A DNA stretch of 12,920 nucleotides from the NCBI GenBank assembly GCA_948560485.1, contig CAOXUF010000007.1, positions 11,047-23,966 on the forward strand, given 5' to 3'. The translations under genes were made by a program, and so were the position numbers. Origin of the DNA: an uncultured Eubacterium sp. GTDB taxonomy: Bacteria > Bacillota_A > Clostridia > Lachnospirales > Lachnospiraceae. The notes below the pieces were generated by a model. The model saw nothing but the letters and a program-made list of their open reading frames with translations. It did no database searches and had not been told where the DNA came from. Below, in pieces: positions 7,209 to 12,920 of the stretch. Position 1 is the first letter of the stretch, and each line of letters begins with the position of its first letter.

Positions 7209-8220
7209 TTGTCTTTCCTCTTGACTTTCGCATTCTTTGAAGGTTTCTGTTAGGAACAATAATTCCATGAAGAATGGATGCAACAGCAAATAATGGTGCT
7301 TTTGGGGCTTTCCGTATTAAAAAATTACGGAATTTAATAAATTTGCTTTGTTGATCTTCCCACAAAGGCTCATTTTTCCAAAGAGAATCTTCTTTAAGTG
7401 CAAGAAACGCTTCTCTATATGGATGCTTGTTGCCATGAATCCAAGGCCTAAGCCCGTCCAGGAAACAGGTAGTAAAGTGAACTAGCCCGGGATTCTTAAC
7501 CGAATCCTCAAATTCCTCTCTTAAGTAGAAATTGTTCGATCTTCTTATTTTCAATACTTGCTCATAATTTGCATAATAATATAACGAAAGCACATCATAA
7601 CGCATTGGTAACACAGCCTTTTTTTCTGCCGGAACCACACTGTTCAAAACGTCTTGGTCAAGATACGCAAGACTACTCCCATAACAGCCTATATATTTTG
7701 TGAATTTTTCCTCATATCCATGTCTTCTAACTTCATCACAATTCATGAATACAATTCCGCCATTCAGATATGGCTCGCCTTTATCCATACTGATATTTCT
7801 CCTGTAGCGGTCATTCATGCACTCCAACATCCCGCCAAACACTTTGCCAGTAAGATCCACATCCCAAAGGGGCTCTAAGGAGTCCATGATGATTGTATCG
7901 CAATCTATATTAAGAACTGTGTGGACTGATTCTGGAAGAGCGCTCGCCATGTACAGCCGTCCAAATGTGCTGATATTCCATCTGCGCGTGTCAATCATCT
8001 GACCTGTTAGCTTAGTCATGTCAGGCATGGGAACAAATGAAATATTTCTCTCATATGCTTGAACAGTCTGGATAAGTTTTTTCTTATTCTCATTAGAAAT
8101 CTTATTATCCATGATATAGATATTAATTTTCTTAGATGACTTGTTATTCTTTAATAAAGATAGTATAGAGATTCCTGTCAGGAAGGCATAACTATCGCTA
8201 CTTGTATATAAAATATCCAT
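7189..8220 (-). CDS. Family 8 glycosyltransferase
   Basis: A 343-residue retaining GT-A transferase of family GT8 (LgtC/galactosyl- or glucosyltransferase type). It starts with the usual strand MDILYTSSDSYAF and has the metal-binding DxD in LNIDCDTIIMD (Asp106, Asp108). FGGMLECM (128-135), YLNGGIVFMN (151-160) and LDQDVLN (187-193) follow, then VHFT (247-250) with RPW (258-260), where the second metal ligand His sits in this family. A basic, hydrophobic C-terminal tail (about 295-343) fits membrane association. The start ATG has GGAGG 9 nt upstream. The gene follows the CDP-sugar module after 77 nt and overlaps the GT2 gene by 20 nt. UDP-glucose or UDP-galactose is the usual donor of the family. 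The exact donor is not visible here. Confidence 0.92.
   Translation of the reverse strand: MDILYTSSDSYAFLTGISILSLLKNNKSSKKINIYIMDNKISNENKKKLIQTVQAYERNISFVPMPDMTKLTGQMIDTRRWNISTFGRLYMASALPESVHTVLNIDCDTIIMDSLEPLWDVDLTGKVFGGMLECMNDRYRRNISMDKGEPYLNGGIVFMNCDEVRRHGYEEKFTKYIGCYGSSLAYLDQDVLNSVVPAEKKAVLPMRYDVLSLYYYANYEQVLKIRRSNNFYLREEFEDSVKNPGLVHFTTCFLDGLRPWIHGNKHPYREAFLALKEDSLWKNEPLWEDQQSKFIKFRNFLIRKAPKAPLFAVASILHGIIVPNRNLQRMRKSRGKTNAWKKS
7213..7221 (-). promoter_or_regulatory. Shine-Dalgarno that sets the first GT2 start, inside the GT8 gene
   Basis: The minus strand reads AGAGGAAAG, with its GAGG core 8 nt before the ATG at 7208. It lies within the last codons of the GT8 gene, so ribosomes finishing that gene would be positioned to restart on the GT2 gene. 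Confidence 0.7.
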
Positions 8221-8297
8221 TGTATAAATCCTCCACGTTTAGCTGCTTTATGTCCTCCGAGTTTTATTAACTGCTGCTTTCGTGGTCTTTTCTCTTT

Positions 8298-9269
8298 TTA
8301 AAGTTTTTCACCTTTCATTTCTTCCATAATCCATCTTGCTGTCCGTTCTATTCCGTTTTCAAAAGGTATTGAAATTTCAAATCCTGTGTCTCTCTGTAGA
8401 GCAGATACATCAAATGTTTCTGGCGGAAGACTTATAACATTGTTTGTAATCTTTCCAAATCCAAGTGGAACAGTTGTCCCACCGTTCATCTGGTTTGCAA
8501 TATCTCCTACCACTTTCAAAAACTCTTTCAAAGGTTTTGCACTGCCAGAACCCAGTACATAATTAGTGCCATCTATGCCATTTTCTGCAATCAAATATAA
8601 AGCCCTGGCCACATCAGCAACATGAACAAAATCATAATACTGTGTTCCAGTAGAAAGACTTGGTGACTTGCCATCAAATATCTTTCCAATCACTGTATTG
8701 ATAAGCCTTTCTGACCTTTCTTCCTCTCCATAAGTATTAATCAATGGCCAAAAGAATCGTATACCATAGGCTCCACACTTTGCCTTGCCCATCCAATGAG
8801 CTGCTGTTTTTGATGCCTTATACATGAATCCGAGATGGGTTACGACTTTATCCTGTGACATCTCCACAAGGGCTTCTGCTTCATGCATGCTACCGCAGCC
8901 AACGAATGTGCCTATCCCCATCTCATGCATTGCATCAATCAAGTCGAGAGTAGACTGCAGGTTTTGTATTTGTACGAGCTGATCTCTTGCATCCATATCA
9001 GAAACACCTTGCCACGCGATGTGGAAAACAGCTTCAATGTCTTCTATAGCATATCCCTCTCCTACAGCCGCGCCTTTTAACAGTATAGGAAGAAACTTCA
9101 AATCTGAAATATCGCATTCTACTATATGAACTGGAAGCCCTGATAAATTTTTTAGATTTTTACTATTTTTTCTTATTACAGCGATCACTTCAACATTTTG
9201 CCTGACTAATTCGCGAACAAGGAACTTACCTATAAATCCTGTTGCACCAGTTACAATTGCCTTTTTCAT
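8298..9269 (-). CDS. NAD(P)-dependent epimerase/reductase, probable CDP-4-keto-6-deoxyhexose reductase
   Basis: A 323-residue extended short-chain dehydrogenase/reductase. The nucleotide-binding GATGFIG is at 8-14, ECDISDL at 51-57 would contact the cofactor, and the catalytic YxxxK is Tyr150/Lys154 (MYKASK), with Ser127 a candidate for the third active-site residue. The substrate-binding half contains RFFWPLINTYG (171-181) and YDFVHVADVARAL (212-224), typical of nucleotide-sugar SDRs. It is the last gene of the rfbF-rfbG-epimerase run, so the simplest reading is reduction of the 4-keto group of a CDP-6-deoxyhexos-4-ulose to give the final CDP-sugar. That is inference from context; a 2- or 3-epimerase role is also possible. 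The ribosome binding site before ATG 9269 is weak (GGTGTGAAATGAAACT), and the 55-nt spacer upstream holds nothing else recognisable. Confidence 0.85.
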   Translation of the reverse strand: MKKAIVTGATGFIGKFLVRELVRQNVEVIAVIRKNSKNLKNLSGLPVHIVECDISDLKFLPILLKGAAVGEGYAIEDIEAVFHIAWQGVSDMDARDQLVQIQNLQSTLDLIDAMHEMGIGTFVGCGSMHEAEALVEMSQDKVVTHLGFMYKASKTAAHWMGKAKCGAYGIRFFWPLINTYGEEERSERLINTVIGKIFDGKSPSLSTGTQYYDFVHVADVARALYLIAENGIDGTNYVLGSGSAKPLKEFLKVVGDIANQMNGGTTVPLGFGKITNNVISLPPETFDVSALQRDTGFEISIPFENGIERTARWIMEEMKGEKL

Positions 9270-9324
9270 AGTTTCATTTCACACCTGTCTATTTACTTGA
9301 CTCTGAATATGCTACACATTGTTT

Positions 9325-9897
9325 TTATACTTCTACCTTCATTATTTCCATATATTCTGCTAGCGTAGGCCAGTTCTGGTCCTTCTCCGTTGCAATAACA
9401 CGATCTATGCTATACGCCTTGAGGGGCCATGGAATTGCCAATTCTGGATCATCCCACCTTATGCCTCCGCACGCCTTTGGGATATAGCTGCCAGTAGATT
9501 GGTAAGAGAAAATCGTGTCATCTGTTAACGATATAAATCCATGCGCAAATCCCTCTGGTATATAAATCGACCTGTGCTGTTCCGCTTTCATTAATTCAGT
9601 ATGATACTTTCCAAAGGTTTTAGAATATGGGCGAAGATCCAAAGCAACATCAAAAAGTACGCCAGATACTACGTGGACAAGCTTTGCCTGTGGATCTTTT
9701 GTCTGATAATGCAGGCCACGCAATGCACCTTTTTTAGAAAGCAGGTCACTGCTTTCAGTAAAACGAGATGTTATCTCATTTTCTGCAAATATATTTTTTT
9801 CATAGTATTTTTTATAAAGACCACGCTCGTCCGTAAACATATGTGGCTCTATGATAAGAACTCCTTCAATTTCAGTCTTCTTAAATCTGAACGGCAT
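9325..9897 (-). CDS. RmlC/RfbC-like cupin sugar epimerase, probably acting on a CDP-4-keto-6-deoxyhexose
   Basis: A 190-residue cupin of the dTDP-4-dehydrorhamnose 3,5-epimerase family, matching the family's usual length of 180-190. Family marks are FTDERGLYKKYY (21-32), GALRGLHYQ (57-65) with the catalytic His63, GVLFDVALDLR (79-89), SIYIPEGFAHGF (110-121), the active-site tyrosine region SYQSTGSYIP (131-140) and IRWDDPELAIPWP (146-158). The open frame starts at a GTG (9936), but CGGAGG lies 7 nt before ATG 9897 and family members begin at this point, so the shorter form is used. No dTDP-rhamnose genes are present. It sits directly after a CDP-glucose 4,6-dehydratase, so a CDP-linked 4-keto sugar is the likely substrate and C3, or C3 and C5, the likely target. 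A dTDP-linked substrate made elsewhere cannot be excluded. Confidence 0.87.
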   Translation of the reverse strand: MPFRFKKTEIEGVLIIEPHMFTDERGLYKKYYEKNIFAENEITSRFTESSDLLSKKGALRGLHYQTKDPQAKLVHVVSGVLFDVALDLRPYSKTFGKYHTELMKAEQHRSIYIPEGFAHGFISLTDDTIFSYQSTGSYIPKACGGIRWDDPELAIPWPLKAYSIDRVIATEKDQNWPTLAEYMEIMKVEV

Positions 9898-9904
9898 CCG
9901 GCAT

Positions 9905-9910
9905 CCTCCG
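9905..9910 (-). promoter_or_regulatory. Shine-Dalgarno that sets the epimerase start
   Basis: CGGAGG on the minus strand, 7 nt before ATG 9897 (spacer ATGCCGG). It falls inside the longer GTG-initiated frame and shows that the first 13 codons of that frame are probably untranslated. Confidence 0.8.
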
Positions 9911-9951
9911 TTTATGTTGATTTTATATAGTTTCACATAATCTCAGACGGC

Positions 9952-11007
9952 TCATATATCTCTAAGAAATCTCTCTATCTCTTTGTCCATACAGGCTCTA
10001 ACATCTCCGCCATTAATCCAACACTTACTCCATTCCACGGTCATCTCAATTGCTGTGTCCAAATTCCAATGTGGTTTCCAATCGAACACATTTCTTAGTT
10101 TGGAGCAGTCTAGTTTCAAAAAGTTTGCTTCGTGAGGTCCGCCGTCGTATTGTTCAACCCACTTAAGACCCTCTCCCCAGTGCTTGACAAATAAATCTAC
10201 GAGCGCTCCTGTTTGGAAACAATTCATATCATCGGGACCCACATTGTAATAGCCAGCGTATTTTTCATCTCTATATTGCTTTGCTGCAATCATTAGATAG
10301 ACATATAATGGCTCAAGAACATGCTGATAAGGCCGTGTGGAAACAGGGTTCCTAACAATAATGTTCTCGTTCCTCATCGCCGCCCTAATACAATCCGGTA
10401 TAATGCGGTCATTGGCAAAATCCCCGCCTCCGATAACATTACCCGCTCTCGCTGTGGAGATCGCCACAGAACCGTTACTGAAAAAACTGCTTTTATAGCT
10501 GTGAGTTACAAGCTCCGAACAGGACTTGGAATTGCTATACGGATCGTAGCCGTCCAAAGGCTCGTTTTCACGATAGCCCCACTCCCATTCCTTATTCTCG
10601 TAGACCTTATCCGTAGTCACATTTAAGAAGGATTTCACGCAAGAGCTCTTTCGTACGCATTCTAAAATATTTACAGTTCCCATAATATTGGTTTCATATG
10701 TATAAACAGGATCCCTGTAGCTGTCCCTTACAATTGGCTGTGCTGCAAGATGCAATACGATTTCAGGCTGTGCGGTATCAAAAGCAGCTTTCAGTACATC
10801 CCGTTCTCTCACATCTCCAATAATAGAATTTATGTCGTTCTCTATCTTTGCTATCTCAAACAGGTTTGGCTCTGTGGGTGGTTCCAAACTATATCCTGTA
10901 ACCTTTGCCCCGGCATTTGCCAACATCTTGCAGAGCCAAGAACCCTTGAACCCTGTATGCCCCGTCACAAATACTTTTTTGCCGTTATAAAAGCTCAGTA
11001 CATCCAT
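9952..11007 (-). CDS. rfbG: CDP-glucose 4,6-dehydratase
   Basis: Converts CDP-glucose to CDP-4-keto-6-deoxyglucose with bound NAD, the committed step to CDP-linked 6-deoxy and 3,6-dideoxy hexoses. With the start chosen the protein has 351 residues, close to the Salmonella enzyme at about 359. It carries KKVFVTGHTGFKGSWL (10-25) with the glycine-rich NAD loop, LHLAAQPIVRDSY (85-97), the active-site TTDKVYE (131-137), the catalytic YSNSK (Tyr157/Lys161), the family-specific RAGNVIGGGDFANDR (187-201), and RPYQHVLEP further on. HTGFKG and the GGGD segment separate it from dTDP-glucose dehydratases. An ATG at 11022 is in frame, but TGAGGG lies 8 nt before ATG 11007, making 11007 the better start. 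It follows rfbF after 42 nt. Confidence 0.95.
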   Translation of the reverse strand: MDVLSFYNGKKVFVTGHTGFKGSWLCKMLANAGAKVTGYSLEPPTEPNLFEIAKIENDINSIIGDVRERDVLKAAFDTAQPEIVLHLAAQPIVRDSYRDPVYTYETNIMGTVNILECVRKSSCVKSFLNVTTDKVYENKEWEWGYRENEPLDGYDPYSNSKSCSELVTHSYKSSFFSNGSVAISTARAGNVIGGGDFANDRIIPDCIRAAMRNENIIVRNPVSTRPYQHVLEPLYVYLMIAAKQYRDEKYAGYYNVGPDDMNCFQTGALVDLFVKHWGEGLKWVEQYDGGPHEANFLKLDCSKLRNVFDWKPHWNLDTAIEMTVEWSKCWINGGDVRACMDKEIERFLRDI

Positions 11008-11015
11008 CTGTTTAT

Positions 11016-11021
11016 CCCTCA
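11016..11021 (-). promoter_or_regulatory. Shine-Dalgarno that sets the rfbG start
   Basis: TGAGGG on the minus strand lies 8 nt before ATG 11007. It overlaps the alternative upstream ATG at 11022-11020, which itself has only a poor site (AAGAAA), so both starts could be used but the internal one looks stronger. Confidence 0.65.
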
Positions 11022-11049
11022 TATAATTTTCTTGTCGATTTTAATATTC

Positions 11050-11829
11050 CTAATCCATCCATAACTTCCACGGTGCCTCTCCAGCCGCCCACATCGCTTC
11101 TAGCTTGTCCTTTTCACGCTTTGTATCCATACACTGCCAGAAGCCTCTATGGTAAAAACTCTTAAGCTGTCCATCCTCAGCCAATCTCCGCATAGGTGTT
11201 TTCTCAAGCACAGTGTCATCATCTTCCAAATAATTAAATATTTCGGGATTGCAGACCATATAACCGCCGTTGATAACAGTTCCGTCCTCATTATCCTTTT
11301 CCCGGAAAGCAGTAATTGTATTGCATTCATCAATATCCAATACACCCTTCAACTGCTCTACACTGACTGTTGTAAGAGTAACATGTTTTCCATGTTTTCT
11401 ATGGAATTCGAGGAGAGCAGCTATATCTACGTCAGATACACCGTCCCCATATGTAAGAAAAAACGGCTCATTTTCTACATATTTTTTAATCCGTTTTACA
11501 CGACCGCCGGTCATAGTATCAAGCCCAGTATCCACAACAGTTACCTTCCATTTTTCAGCATGTTTATCATGAACAATTATTTCATTCCCTTTGGTAAAAT
11601 CAAACGTGACATCTGATGTATAAAGAAAATAATCTGCAAACCATTCTTTGATGACATGTTGCTTATATCCGGCACAAATAATAAATTCATTAATGCCAAA
11701 ATAGGAATACTCTTTCATGATATGCCATAAGATTGGCAATCCTCCTATCTCCAACATCGGCTTCGGCTTGAACTGAGATTCTTCTGATATTCTAGTGCCA
11801 TACCCACCTGCCAAAATAACAGCTTTCAT
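11050..11829 (-). CDS. rfbF: Glucose-1-phosphate cytidylyltransferase
   Basis: Makes CDP-glucose from CTP and glucose-1-phosphate, the first step of the CDP-hexose pathway. Its 259 residues match the Salmonella RfbF length of about 257. Signature segments: MKAVILAGGYGTRISEES (1-18), KPKPMLEIGGLPILWHIM (21-38), the VVDTGLDTMTGGRVKRI stretch (98-114) specific to cytidylyltransferases of this type, metal-binding LTYGDGVSDVD (125-135), INGGYMV (186-192) and GFWQCMDT (229-236). GGGGAGG lies 7 nt before the ATG, and the start overlaps the GT14 stop codon as ATGA, so translation is probably coupled. Immediately followed by rfbG, which uses its product. Confidence 0.96.
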   Translation of the reverse strand: MKAVILAGGYGTRISEESQFKPKPMLEIGGLPILWHIMKEYSYFGINEFIICAGYKQHVIKEWFADYFLYTSDVTFDFTKGNEIIVHDKHAEKWKVTVVDTGLDTMTGGRVKRIKKYVENEPFFLTYGDGVSDVDIAALLEFHRKHGKHVTLTTVSVEQLKGVLDIDECNTITAFREKDNEDGTVINGGYMVCNPEIFNYLEDDDTVLEKTPMRRLAEDGQLKSFYHRGFWQCMDTKREKDKLEAMWAAGEAPWKLWMD

Positions 11830-12803
11830 ACTACTGCCTCCCCAGTCATTTCGTTAATCAATTCTGGCCTTATTTTCTGTATTATAATATCCACAATTTC
11901 CCGATCAACACGAATATCAAACTTCCGCCCATATATGTTTGGAGATTGAAGCAGCATATCCTTATCTTCAATCGTAAAGATATGTGGAGAGCCTTTTCCA
12001 TCTCCACGTTTCCAATCAATCTCCCACATATTGGCTTCTCCTCTTTTCCCTTTTTGAGGCTTATACACTGAATCTTTAAACATGGAATTCAATGCTAGTG
12101 TCTGCACGATAAACTCATCTGCCGAGAATGTATGCATGGAGAAATACCTTTTTATCCATTCCTCCTTGTCTAATATATATCCCGCCAACTCATCACTTAT
12201 CATCCACCATGATGACCCATGAGCCAATTTAATGTCCACTTTTTTCAAACGATTCACACGAAATAATTTCTGTATGTAATACCCTGCCCTATTAGTTTTT
12301 CTTGCCAAAAACTCAACAAATGGATATTTGTGTTTCCATAATGGTACACATAGATTATACTGCGTAATGCGTGCGCACATTTTGGAATCCTGCAAATATC
12401 CTCCTCCAAGAAAATTTGATCTTAATTTTTCACTACTGGAATTGTTGTATAGATTATCCTGTAGAAATTTTTGTATCACACTGTTTGACTGCAATGGCAA
12501 ATCAGACCCAGTCATCAGATGATAATAATCATATATCCGATTTTCACGGGCTTTTTTTAGAAGCAGTATTGTTGCAGCAAATATTCCATATTCTCCCCAA
12601 ACAACTTTTGTCCTTTTAGAAAAGAAAACCTTTGACTCGTTAGCGCATTCTATCAGAGAATTTTGATCTGGCATCTCAACATGAGAATTCACATGGATAA
12701 AAATGTCATTATATTTACAATCCAACAATCGAATCAAGAGTCTGACCTGTTCCCAATTATTATGAGCAATGATTAAATATGCATTATTTAGTTTTGTCTG
12801 CAT
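11826..12803 (-). CDS. Family 14 glycosyltransferase (core-2/I-branching enzyme type)
   Basis: A 325-residue bacterial member of the GT14 family, whose animal relatives are beta-1,6-N-acetylglucosaminyltransferases and whose plant and bacterial relatives include xylosyl- and glucosyltransferases. Visible motifs: AYLIIAHNNWEQV (8-20), NDIFIHVN (32-39), YDYYHLMTGSDLPLQ (91-105) containing the conserved SGxD-like element, LAHGSSWWMIS (193-203), the acid-containing TFSADEFIVQTL (225-236) and EIDW (261-264) followed by SPHIFTIEDKDML (272-284). No N-terminal signal anchor is evident, so it is expected at the cytoplasmic face. GTGAGGTG lies 7 nt before the ATG. The stop overlaps the rfbF start by 4 nt. 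GT14 genes are less usual than GT2 or GT4 in bacterial glycan loci. Donor and linkage are not determined. Confidence 0.88.
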   Translation of the reverse strand: MQTKLNNAYLIIAHNNWEQVRLLIRLLDCKYNDIFIHVNSHVEMPDQNSLIECANESKVFFSKRTKVVWGEYGIFAATILLLKKARENRIYDYYHLMTGSDLPLQSNSVIQKFLQDNLYNNSSSEKLRSNFLGGGYLQDSKMCARITQYNLCVPLWKHKYPFVEFLARKTNRAGYYIQKLFRVNRLKKVDIKLAHGSSWWMISDELAGYILDKEEWIKRYFSMHTFSADEFIVQTLALNSMFKDSVYKPQKGKRGEANMWEIDWKRGDGKGSPHIFTIEDKDMLLQSPNIYGRKFDIRVDREIVDIIIQKIRPELINEMTGEAVV

Positions 12804-12920
12804 GAGTTTTCACCTCACCATATGCCAATTCTGCAAAACAAATCGTGTGTCATTGGGGCAAATGTCAAAAAATCAAATTCTCAAATCATTCCTTCAAGGG
12901 ACCATGAAGTCATACTGTTG
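12804..12920. other. Leading region before the GT14 gene, no gene recognised
   Basis: On the minus strand all three frames hit a stop by 12881 (at 12912-12910, 12896-12894 and 12883-12881). Any upstream gene in the same direction therefore ends within the first 40 nt and only its last few codons could be here. The remaining ~77 nt hold the GT14 ribosome binding site. A perfect TTGACA (12868-12863) is present, but nothing near -10 consensus lies 16-18 nt downstream. I see no terminator hairpin, tRNA or riboswitch-like fold. Confidence 0.5.

Noticed and set aside
9601..9930. A 109-codon open frame on the plus strand
   Set aside because: Antisense to the RmlC-like epimerase gene. Its composition, rich in Phe, Cys and Ile, is what the complement of that gene would give.
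11100..11345. An 81-codon minus-strand frame inside rfbF
   Set aside because: Out-of-phase shadow of rfbF; no ribosome binding site and no domain.
11149..11616. A 155-codon open frame on the plus strand
   Set aside because: It lies wholly antisense to rfbF, whose protein matches its family end to end. The antisense translation has no recognisable domain.
12840..12868. Possible sigma-A promoter for the operon (TTGACA at 12868-12863)
   Set aside because: The -35 box is perfect, but the hexamers 16-18 nt downstream are poor -10 matches, and the genes look like the interior of a longer operon.
1..12920. CRISPR array, insertion sequence, tRNA or attachment site
   Set aside because: No spaced direct repeats, transposase-like frame, terminal inverted repeats or tRNA cloverleaf were seen on either strand.

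Overview
The window is a 12.9 kb stretch of a surface-polysaccharide (capsule, exopolysaccharide or teichoic-type glycan) biosynthesis locus. Every convincing gene is on the minus strand, so transcription runs from the right edge to the left edge. Low G+C DNA, strong AGGAGG-type ribosome binding sites, short spacers, an EpsG-type polymerase and the mix of GT2, GT8 and GT14 transferases suggest a Gram-positive anaerobe of the class Clostridia, perhaps Lachnospiraceae. That taxonomic call is inference: there is no rRNA or housekeeping gene here.

In transcription order, the right third holds a GT14 glycosyltransferase followed by a nucleotide-sugar module: glucose-1-phosphate cytidylyltransferase (rfbF), CDP-glucose 4,6-dehydratase (rfbG), an RmlC-type cupin epimerase and an NAD-dependent epimerase/reductase of the SDR superfamily. 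Together they should turn glucose-1-phosphate into a CDP-6-deoxyhexose. No RfbH-type 3-dehydratase is present, so a 3,6-dideoxy sugar is not predicted from the genes seen. The middle holds a GT8 transferase, a GT2 transferase, a broken acyltransferase-3 gene (two in-frame stop codons, a large internal deletion and a ten-base G tract) and a second GT2 transferase. The left third holds an EpsG-family polymerase (Wzy role), a polysaccharide pyruvyl transferase, a radical SAM protein with a cysteine-rich C-terminal half, and the first ~329 codons of a Wzx-type flippase that runs off the left edge.

The implied scheme is Wzx/Wzy-dependent. Four transferases build a lipid-linked repeat that includes the CDP-derived 6-deoxyhexose, a pyruvyl ketal (or related group) is added, Wzx flips the unit and the EpsG-like protein polymerises it. 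The initiating phosphoglycosyltransferase, chain-length regulators and promoter are not in the window.

The points most worth checking are the flippase, which has an ideal Shine-Dalgarno site but an ATA where the start codon should be; the radical SAM enzyme of unknown chemistry inside a glycan locus; the decayed acyltransferase with its G10 tract; and the identity of the CDP-sugar. For five genes the ribosome binding site argues for a start downstream of the longest open frame, and those corrected starts are used here.
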